NCBI RefSeq assembly: GCF_030247195.1
Contig: NC_080670.1
Coordinates: 155,508,580 to 155,572,579, forward strand
DNA: 64,000 nt
Direction of reading: 5' to 3'
DNA from: Topomyia yanbarensis
Lineage: Eukaryota; Arthropoda; Insecta; Diptera; Culicidae
In this document: positions 55,180 through 64,000 of the stretch, one piece after another
Position numbering within the stretch: position 1 is the stretch's first letter
Layout of the letters: the number at the start of each line of letters is the position of its first letter
Notes under the pieces: model-generated
What the model saw: the letters and a program-made list of their open reading frames with translations, nothing else
What the model was told of the DNA's origin: nothing
Database searches by the model: none
Made by a program: the position numbers and the translations under genes

Positions 55180-57749
55180 GTAAGCCGTCAGGATACGGTT
55201 ATACACAGAAGTTAAGTAGCGCTATTATCCAATGTTTCCCCTTGGTTCTCTTACTAACGTGCACTGGGCAATAGGTGCGTGCAAAAATGACTTCCAATGA
55301 CAGTGGTTCATCTCAAGGTAATATGGATGTCGGAACAAAATCGGCTCCCCGGCTCAAGGTTTATCCATGCTCGGCCACCGGGCCTTACGTGATCTTCTTC
55401 CGGACCAAAGATAAGTGTTTGAAGATTTCTCGAAGAGAGAAAGATAAGTACTTGAAGATTTCTGAATTGAGAAGGACCTGCTGACATATGAGATTGACTG
55501 TTTTAAAGACCCCATGCTTCAGTCAGTGAAGATACTGGAGAGCAAACGTTTGCATACAGCATCAGTCGCAGTTGACGGAAAGAGGACATATGTCAACTCA
55601 GAGTCCTATTGGGTAACCTTCGCCGGGTCTGCTCTACCTAACTACCTTCTCTTTGACAAGGTTCATCTGCCTGTTCGCCTTTTTGTGCCTCCCATTGTAG
55701 CAATAAGATTCGTTGTGAGAAATGCGGTGGGAATCATGTGGATGATTCCTGTGGAAGGGATGTCGAAAAGTGTCTCTACTGTGGGGTAAACCCACATGGT
55801 CTCCCGACATGTCCCGCTTACAAACAGCGCGAGGAGAAACTTAAGCGGACCCTTCAAGAACATTCTAAGCGATCTTTTGCAAAAATGCTAAGGATAACTA
55901 CGCCCCTAACCTAGTAAGATCTATATTGACTTATCTGTTGACGAAGGCAACTGTGATGAACCCCAGGAGGAAACAGCTTCTGCTGTGCCTAGAATCAATA
56001 GAAAAAGGAGGAAAATTTCCTCCCCAAGCTTCGTTATGAAGGCCAGAAGGTGTCTCTTCAAGGTCCCCCGAAAATAACTACTTGAGAAAGTGCTGATGCA
56101 AAACCGAAGCAAGTCGTTCCCGGTCTCAGAAACCTGAGCTTAGAAAAGGAATTCCCAGTACTTCCAGGGACATCAAAAACCCCAAGTGTTCCCATATCTC
56201 AGCCAGAGAAAGAAAACAGTGCTGGCTTAATAAATTTCTCTGACGTTGTGGACCGTATTTTTACAGCATTAAATATTTCGGTAATTGTTTACTTTAGCTA
56301 CTTTTCCCCCTGTAAGTGGAAAACATGTTTTTCTTTCGTGAATATGCTAGTTTAGTGTTGTAGATTCATAAAAATGAGGCGGAAAGCGAAAATTTTAAAT
56401 AATTCATTAATTAGCTTTAAAGTAAATTGTACCTAATAATTTTGTTCATAGGGTTATTGTGCTCCCGAAAGTAAGGTTTTTGGCGAAGCTAGTTTAATGC
56501 GGCTATGCCGCACAACCGGCGTCCTCGTACTCGTCATCGGAAACTTAAGTTTAAGTCCGACTGAGCGGTAGCGAAGTCGGATAGCATGAGAAAAAAATCG
56601 ATGTGGCGTAGCCACATTAGGCATTAACAATGTTTTATTTAGTAACAATAGGATTGTATTCAAGGGCAAAAATTAAATTACTGTCACTGTGGAATTGCAG
56701 AAGAATTGTCCCAAAAATCGATTCTTTTATTTAAAATGTGATGCTTTTGCAATATGCTTACTGCAGAAATAGATCTTAACTTCCACGATTTTAATATTAT
56801 TCGCTTGGATCGAGAAGACTTACGGAGGAGTACTTTTGGGGATCAAATAGTGATCATTCAACCGCATCGACCTCCCCTCGACACCAGCCATTGAAGCTGA
56901 CGCTTGTCAAGCTAGAATTAAAGGCAAAGACTTTTGCATTGCTTCCACCTATATCTCCCCTAGAGCCTCAGTTAGCCACCGACGGCTTGGCGATATTGCG
57001 GAATTCCTCCCCACACCGAGACTAGTTTTAGGTGATTTTAACTCCCACGGTACGGCATGGAGTTGCCGATAATCGATCTACATCAATTCATGAGCTTTGT
57101 GACAACTTCAATATGACAATATGTGAACACGGGTGAAATGACGCGGATTCCTGCCCCACCAGCGCGTCCGAGCACCTTAGACTGGTCCCTCTGCTCGACA
57201 TCGCTGCGGTTAATATTGCATGTGGAAGGTAGTCTCTGATCCCCACGGCAACGACCATCTGCCAATCGTAATTAATATTGATAACGGTTTAGGGCCACCG
57301 AATACAATCAATGTTTCGTATGACCTCACATGAAATATTGATTGGAAGATCTACGCGCCTGCGATATCCGGAAAAATCGAGACCACACAAGAGCTTCCTC
57401 CGGAGGAAGAGTACGGAACAGTAGTGGGCGTCCTCCCAAGCCATGGTGGAACAAAGAGTGCTCAGACGTATACGCGGAGAAGGTCGCCGCGTTTAAGACC
57501 TTCCGGGACGACGGGCTACCCGCTAGCTATCGACAGTACGCGATGTTAGAAACGCAAATGAAGAGTTTGATGAAAGCCAAGAAACGTGGCTGCTGGGGCC
57601 GGTTCGTTGACGGGCTAACGAGAGAAACATTGATGAGCACTCTTTAGGGCACGGCCCGATGGTAACGAAAACGAAACAGTACTAACGAGAGCGTGGAATA
57701 TTCAAACCGGTCTTCCGCAGGGCTCATGTCTTAGCCCCCTTCTTGTATA

Positions 57750-58054
57750 GAGTACTTGACAATCTGTAACTGTATTAGTGTGTTCGGCGATTTGTTTTCC
57801 TCAACCTGTCATAGGTGGAGAAAAACAAATCGAAAATAACTTTTGAGTCGGATTATTTTCATGATGGAACCTGACCAACCGGCATTGTACGTCTTCGGAA
57901 TGACTTTTACAGCGACAAAGAGCATTTCAGCACCATTATAAATATTTTATGCGAGCTATTTCAAATGATTAAATTGGCTGACAGTTTTACATATGACAGC
58001 TGGAGGAAAACAAACCACTAAAGTGGTTTGTGTCAAATGGTTTGCTTAGAACTC
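57750..58054. mobile_element. MITE inside the RT domain
   Basis: 305 bp, left end GAGTACTTGACAATCTG, right end inverse of GAGTTCTAAGCAAACC, flanked by TATA (57746-57749 and 58055-58058). Subterminal TTTGTTTTCCTC-x-CTGTCATA motifs occur inverted in both halves. It separates SPLL from YVND of the reverse transcriptase, proving insertion after the host element. Confidence 0.75.
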
Positions 58055-59100
58055 TATACTTTTACGTGAATGACATTGACGGATGTGTTGCCAGCACTCT
58101 ACAGCAGCTTGCAGATGACCGTGTAGTCTCTATCACAGGTCCCAAAGCTGTATATTTGCAAGGACCATTGCAAGATACCTTGGGCAATTTGTCTGCTAGG
58201 GCCCTCTAGCTGGGTATTGAGTTCTCCACGGAGAAAACTGAGCTAGTCGTATTTTCAAGGAAGCGTGAACCAGCGCAACTGCAGCTTCAATTAATGAATT
58301 CAAATATTTCGGGGTCTGGTTCGACTATTAAGGTACATGCGGATGTCACATGAGGTATCTGAAACAGAAATGCAACAAAGGATCAACTTTCTCCGTACAA
58401 TAACCGGAACATGGTGGGGTGCTCACCCAGGAGACGTTTCTGTCTCCACTCAGCTGCGAACATACATTTCATCAAACTAGAGCGAATGCAATATTGTTGT
58501 TTGAGCATTGCTTTGGACTGCATACACTCGACCCATACGATGAGTATGGAAGTGCTGGCGGGCATCCCTCCGCTGACAAATCGATTTTTGGGTCCTCTCA
58601 TATCGATTGCTCATCCGATGCGATATCTTGAACCCGGTAGTAACGGCAAATTTTGAGAGGCTTGTCGAGCTCAATTCTTAAACCCGATTTATGTCCTTGT
58701 ACTTCGATTACATGGCACAAAATATCAGTCCCGCTTCATATTATCCCAACTGTGTCAACCTCAATATCCCAACTGTGTCAACCTCATGCTTCAGATTCAA
58801 TTACATTCTTCGACACATCCATAAAGGACGAGATTCGTGGAATCCCGGATCACATACGTCCGCAAGTGGTCCCAAATATCTTTAATAGTAAATTTCGAGA
58901 AGTGGGCTACCACAAGATGTTTTAGACCGTTGGGTCAAGCCTCAACTGTTCTACTGACTTCGGTATATTCAATCAAAACCTCACCACTTCTTTCAAACTC
59001 AATAATTCTGCTTCAGTTTACGTCGCAAAACACGCTGCTATTCATTATACCCTTGGGATTATTGATACTCTATTGATTATTGACAGAGAATTTTCAGCAT

Positions 59101-60938
59101 AAGAGTCGCTTAAAAAATAACCGTAAAACTCGGCAAAGATGAACCTCCAGCATAAACACCGGTTAAAAATAAATAAATCGTTCACACTAGCATCCGTATA
59201 TCGTGATGTTCAAGATTAAAAGTCGGCAAAAAAACTATTTTGTACAAAGCGGATATATTATTTCCCGGTTTTTATACTGAAGGTTTTTTATCCGACTCTT
59301 ACAAAGGAAAATCGTAGTCCGATTTTGACGCTTGAAGGTTATACCCGGTTGTCATATTCTGATAGATTTGAAGCGGATTTAACGAAGCATGTTCTATCCT
59401 CAAGACTTTTATTTTCGGTCGCTCATACGAAAAACGTTTGTTTTTTACTTGCTCACAAAGTAGACAGCTCCCTTAAGAACATTTGTTCTAATAAATGTCA
59501 ACTGACAAAAAAGCTGTTATTTTTATGCTATCATCATATAACAATTTAATAAGGCGAATGATTACAAAGAAATTACTATTGCTATTTTTATTGCTCTTCT
59601 ATGAATACAAGACCTGTTCGCCCATCTTCCGGGTAAAAACGCGGCTCCCAAATACGACCCGAGTCCCAGGGTAATTGCCCTGGCTGCCCCCCCCCTTTCA
59701 TCGGGCTTGTATGCCCGCCAGCCATTTAGTCCTCGACACGGAGATACATCTTGACTTAGGGACTCCTGTTTTCAGTCGCCCTTTTACGAACTGGGAACGT
59801 TACGATTCTATTGTTCACTAAAAATCCTTCTTGGCTGGAGTTCGAGCATACAACGAGTGGCTTTTAAAACCAGTGCGTTATCCCCGGAATTACCAGATCA
59901 AGGCTGGAATGGCTTATGTGAAAAAAAATCGAATGAAATCTCTCTTAGAAAAACTAATGCCACATTCCAAAGTCTTTATAAACAGTACTACGAGTTCACG
60001 CGTCGCGGTAAAATATTCAACTACAATCTTCAGCATTAAATTAATCGTTGATATGCCCTCTGTGCCCAAATAAATATATTCAGAAAAAATAGGACATTCT
60101 CAAACATCAATTATTGAACCTTCGAAGAGGCGCTTGTGATATTGTGTAGCAAATTAAATCAACAGTTGAATAATTTATAATGTTGCAAAATTTATTATGG
60201 TTTCCAGTAATATCTTAAATTATTTTTTTACTATCGACTACATGACTAAATTAGTAATTAGCATACTATATACATATAAAATGTGTTCTTAGCTTTTGTT
60301 TGTTTAGCCTTTGAATATACAGAAATAAAATCATGCAAAGAAGTCAGAAAACAAACTAAAGTTACTGTAAACTAACTAGAACAAACGGCTTTCTACGGAA
60401 GATGTGAATTTTGAAATAATGGCCGTTGTTTTAGTTTGTATAAATATAAAATAAAAGCAGCACCATAAAAGTAAACATTGCTGACGAGCTAACACCACAA
60501 AAAATACAAATGAATATCAACTGCAGATACTTGCAGGGAACGCAAAACCCTTCTCAGGATTGAACACACATACTAACAATGCCAATCCAGATCTTTTCAT
60601 TTCCATATATCACATTTTTTGTATTTCCAAAATATATGCGGCGATCAATTTGAAAAAAGATCAAATAAACTTTACGGTCCATATTTCAATCTTAACCTGA
60701 AAATATTTATCCCATCTCAGCCAACTAGCATATTTAGTGAAATTTGTCGCTATAGTTTTGGTATTTATCACTTAAAGATATTGACGTTTTGAGAGATGGT
60801 TGAGTCAATGGAACAAAATTATAAAACTTGGATCAGTCCAAAGGGTTCCATTTTTTCTTGATCTACATAGACTATTCTGTGAGTCGTTGAACTTAGTTAA
60901 ATAACACAAATATTTAACCGCTACCAGTTATCGGAAAT
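59101..60938. other. Intergenic, including 3' flank of gene E
   Basis: No supported gene. A GC-rich island at 59610-59800 contains a C run. On the minus strand it reads GRIWEPRFYPEDGRTGLVFI before a stop and AATAAAA, which looks like a protein end but is isolated and broken on its N-terminal side. A possible polyadenylation signal for gene E (AATAAA, minus) lies at 60191-60196. Confidence 0.4.
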
Positions 60939-63101
60939 TTAACAACATGAGCTTCTCGCCGTTTCCGCTACAACTAGATTAAAATCTAAATTATTTGGCC
61001 TCTGAAAGCCCTTCTTAATGCCATCCCAACCATCCTCGACCTTATACTCACCGGTCTGGATTCGGTTGTAGACCTCCTGGGTGACAAGATTGAATGCCTC
61101 CCGCACATTGACACCGGTGCGGGCCGAAGTTTCCACGAAAATGAGCCCGTTCTGTTCAGCGAAGGAACGGGCCTCCTCTACGCTAACTTCGCGTCGCTGG
61201 ACACCATTATTTACTAAATCTAGCTTGCAGCCTACCAGAGCAAAAACCGGCCTATGCGGTTCGATGTGCCGTTTAGCTTCCATCATCCACAGCGGAATGT
61301 GTTCGAAACTGGCATGATTGGTTATGTCATACACCAACAGTACTCCGACCGAATTGCGATAGTAGGACTTGGTAATTGAACGGAACCGCTCCTGACCGGC
61401 GGTATCCCACAGCTGCAGCTTGATACGGGTACCGTCCTTAACTTCGATCAAGTGAGCGAAAAAGTCCACCCCCACAGTGGGATCGGATAGCTGCAACGAA
61501 AAGAGAAGAGTAAAACGATTATTGTGTGGCAAAAATGTAATATCGAGATCAGCAGTTTACACTAAATTAAGAACAGTTTTTGGAATATACTTCACAATTC
61601 GTGAAGTGCAGCACGCTAATTTTGGACAGGTACACTCCTCCATGATAAGGTTTTTCTACGTTACTCTGATCCGCCTTAGTCAGTCCCATCCAACTTTGTG
61701 GAATGCAATGTACAATAAAAGCTACTGACAGATGTTAAAATTATGAAAATTTGGGTAACGGAAAGGAACTTTTTGATACCCTATCAGAGACCAAGAAGCT
61801 TATAATCATCGAATGGCAAGACTGTATATATAAGCACATATATTGCTAAATCTGCCATTATTTTTAAAGTTTGTTCAACTTTTGACAATGGATAGGCTAT
61901 CTAATTATATCGCAAAAGATATGGTAATTATTCAATTCCATACCCACCTCTTAAATACTTCCTTCTGCCGCTTCCCACTGATAACTCCTCATTGGATGAA
62001 TATTCACGCTATACGCTTAATTGGCTTATGTTTATACATAATCCGTTATCACATGGGACAGTTAAGCGCATAGCGGCAGTATTATACATCATAGCCACAA
62101 AATCATTCTACCATATAGACACGATTGCACCTTCTCAATTTTTGATTCAATGCTGGTAACAAAAACACATTAAAGCTCACAAGCGCAACCGGCTGAAAGA
62201 GAAAGTCCTACCAATAATATACGGTATTGGAGTTTGAGCAGTTCTTCAAAAACCGGTATTGGGGTTGCTTGTAAATGTTTTAGACTATTTATTGAAAAAC
62301 TCTCTTCCTCATATCATGTAAAAACCCGTCTTCGATTGTTAAGCAATGGAGGTAATTTTAATTTATTAAATTATACGGAAACATTTTTGTTTGCACTTTC
62401 CAAGGTCACGGAAGCAACTTTTGGAATTAAGTAAGCCATCGTAGCTTTGAAAAAATAACCTTTGTATACATCCGAACTTAGCTCCACTGAGCTGAAACCG
62501 GACAACGGCATTAATCGTAGCACTCGAACCTTGACATTGCATTGAAATGCAAACGTCTGAAGAAAATATATACTCAGTACGCTTAATGTTTTTATATCAT
62601 GCGGAAAATGTTCATATTTTTTTAATTCAATATACGTATTCGGTTTTGCATTGAAAGCCGTATCATTTTATTTACCATAAAAGTCCAAATCATGGATCAA
62701 AAAGCATGTATTTTGTAGTAATCACAGAGCGAATTTGTTTATGAACAACTTCACGATAACCTGCCGACATATGTCTTAACTCAGGTCGAGGAAGTTAATT
62801 ATGTCCGTGGATACGGTAGACACTAAGTGGATACAACCTGTAACACAACTCATGCCAATGAGAGAATGCTTGAATGATAGGGCTTGCATTGATCGGATCA
62901 TTTCCTTGACCTGATGTACAGTGTAAACTAACAGATTTTCGTATGCAATAAAACTACAAATTACAAATTATTGCAAAAACATGCACTATTTACCTCCGCA
63001 AATTTGCCATCCGTGAAGTACTTGAGAAGTGAGGACTTTCCCACTGTGCTGTCCCCAATTAGAATGTGCCTGAATTGATATTCGAACATTGGTTCTACCA
63101 T
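60939..63101 (-). CDS. Rab39: Rab39 small GTPase (gene E)
   Basis: Predicted 219 aa from two exons, 63101-62994 (36 codons) and 61490-60939, with a 1503-bp GT-AG intron in phase 0. The start at 63101 gives MVEPMFEYQFRHILIGDST; an internal Met at residue 5 is also possible. Nucleotide-binding motifs: P-loop GDSTVGKS (16-23), effector Thr41 in DPTVGVDFF, WDTAGQE (64-70, Gln69), GCKLD (123-127) in place of the usual NKxD, and ETSA (156-159). Hypervariable tail ends SSCC for double geranylgeranylation. Rab39 proteins act in endosome/lysosome and autophagy traffic. The Asn-to-Cys change in the guanine-specificity motif also occurs as His/Cys in other Rab39 proteins, so it is a family trait. Full length, no defects. 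Confidence 0.96.
61491..62993 (-). other. Rab39 intron
   Basis: Ordinary AT-rich intron. No nested gene or recognisable transposon was seen; the open frames inside it (61477-61728, 61843-62073, 62234-62434) lack motifs. Confidence 0.6.
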
Positions 63102-63644
63102 TACTGAAGCTGTTTCCGCCTTATCTGCGCAGTATTTTGGTAATGAGTAAGTGCTTCTAATGTCCTCTGTTTACAATTTTCGCTAATGCTTTGTCTCTTC
63201 GAACACACTCGAACCGATGCTGGTAGCAGGCACAATCTTATCAGCAGCTTTTTTTGCCTGGCAGTGTCTTGCACCCCGATCACTACAGAATTTTTTGTAG
63301 CCGTTCTGTTGGTATGTTTGTAATGTTCTATATGTGGTTTCTTCTAGTTACATAAACACTATTTTTTACTGCCCACACTTTGAAGTTGGTCGAAAACAAG
63401 AATGTTTAACTTCGCAGCAAAAATATTAATCACTTGTCACGGAACAAACACTCGCGACTCAACGACAACGACGATCGAGACTTTTTGATTTGACGATAGT
63501 TTGATGGTATTAGTGAAAATTGAGTTGTCAATTTACTATAAAGAATGAATTATGGGACGTAAATGAACACAAGGTGCCCGCATTACCACGGCAATAAACG
63601 GCGGTTGGCTCCACAGTTTAAGCAACGTTTAAGTAAAAAAAGCC
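63102..63644. other. 5' flank of Rab39
   Basis: No further gene. The transcription start of Rab39 probably lies here, but no clear TATA or initiator could be chosen. Confidence 0.4.
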
Positions 63645-63886
63645 TACACAGAAAACTTGCATTACCTAGCAGTAGGTAATTTTAAATCGGTGCATCCCAC
63701 TTCCTCCAACGAAAGAGAGGGAGTCGAAATTTACCCAAAAATAATGGGATATTCCCCAAAGCCGACTAAACTTCATCCCATTAATTTTGAGTAAAAAAAT
63801 AATTCCCTCTCCCTCGTTTTCCGGCAGTGAAATAAGGACAGCAAATAAAAATTACCTACTGGTAGGTAATGGATTTTAAGTGTGTA
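63645..63886. mobile_element. 242-bp MITE with TAGGTAAT arms
   Basis: Ends TACACAGAAAACTTGCATTA and the inverse of TACACACTTAAAATCCATTA, both followed by CCTAnnAGTAGGTAATTTT-type palindromes; TA flanks each end. The interior holds CTCTTTCG/CGAAAGAG and CTCCCTCTC-type blocks and ATGGGAT/ATCCCAT inverse motifs. Confidence 0.8.
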
Positions 63887-63960
63887 CCTATCGAGCACAA
63901 TTGGAATCCATCTCTGATACCTCTGCAGCAAAGTTGGATTCTAATTTTGCTCGATAGGTA
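63885..63960. repeat. Perfect-ended hairpin abutting the MITE
   Basis: TACCTATCGAGCA (63885-63897) pairs exactly with TGCTCGATAGGTA (63948-63960). Pairing continues imperfectly through AATTGGAATCCA / TGGATTCTAATT, leaving a loop of about 20 bases. It starts at the last bases of the MITE. Confidence 0.75.
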
Positions 63961-64000
63961 GACTTTTTTCGGCTTCACTTTATGCACACTCTTTGCGTAC

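Larger units (their letters stand above)
54560..59100 (+). mobile_element. Near full-length, inactive RNase H-bearing non-LTR retrotransposon
   Basis: Order of parts: a 5' UTR (about 54560-55290, split by a MITE); ORF1 from 55287 with SSQGNMDVGTKSAPRLKVYP, CxxCGG-type zinc knuckles (about 55715-55810) and a basic tail; endonuclease (about 56690-57070: LWNCRRIV, RIKGKDFCIASTYISPRAS, LVLGDFNSHGTAWS); a linker (KPWWNKECSDVYAEKVAAF); RT with GLPQGSCLSPL (57715), a MITE, then FYVNDIDGCVAST and QLADDRVVS; the C-terminal region (LERMQYCCLSIALDCIHSTH); and the start of RNase H (about 58930-59060: DGSSLN, SVYVAKHAAIHYTLGIIDTL). Many stops and frameshifts. Clade most like I/Jockey-type elements with RNase H. 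Confidence 0.85.

Noticed and set aside
59610..59800. GC-rich island reading GRIWEPRFYPEDGRTGLVFI on the minus strand
   Set aside because: Looks like a protein end but is only about 30 residues, with a C run and a frame change before it; no family recognised and no upstream exon found.

Overview
The window looks like nuclear DNA from a mosquito (family Culicidae, probably Culicinae; genus not resolved). Genes have short GT-AG introns, a clear insect Rab39 is present, and most of the sequence is non-LTR retroelement relics, MITEs and palindromic elements of kinds common in mosquito genomes. No bacterial-type operon, CRISPR array or rRNA gene was seen.

Five protein-coding genes are supported. 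Three belong to the nose-resistant-to-fluoxetine (NRF-6) / acyltransferase-3 membrane family: gene A (minus, 12048-14472), gene B (minus, 23378-25540) and gene C (plus, 41947-44089). All have four exons with the same intron phases. B and C are very close paralogues in opposite orientation, about 16 kb apart, and share promoter blocks; A is an older relative. Gene D (plus, 50440-54380, six exons, 1125 aa) is an unrecognised long coiled-coil protein with an R-x-KSAGAI-type degenerate repeat region. Gene E (minus, 60939-63101, two exons) is Rab39.

Layout: 1-12 kb is a transposon graveyard (SINE with target duplication, decayed transposase, RNase H fragment, 0.9-kb palindrome, EN/RT relic, hAT-type MITE, and a 1.6-kb TIR element with TTATGCGG minisatellites ending 67 bp from gene A). 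14.6-22.6 kb holds several non-LTR fragments and a 2.07-kb noncoding tandem-repeat retrocopy with a 25-bp target duplication. 26-33 kb holds a foldback element and an inverted array of nearly identical 574-bp units. 33-39 kb is AT-rich with few features apart from palindromic MITEs. 39.7-47.2 kb mixes retroelement relics with gene C. 54.6-59.1 kb is a nearly full-length but broken RNase H-bearing non-LTR element carrying two later MITE insertions. The final 0.4 kb has a MITE beside a perfect small hairpin.

Functionally, the NRF-6-like genes encode predicted multi-pass membrane acyltransferase-like proteins. Each has a GATAAG motif roughly 90-125 bp upstream of its start codon, which suggests gut- or fat-body-type control (inference). 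Gene E encodes a vesicle-traffic GTPase. The genes show no operon-like relationship. The main novelty candidates are the inverted 574-bp array, the retroposed tandem-repeat unit, the MITE whose core is inverted between copies, and hammerhead-like motifs.
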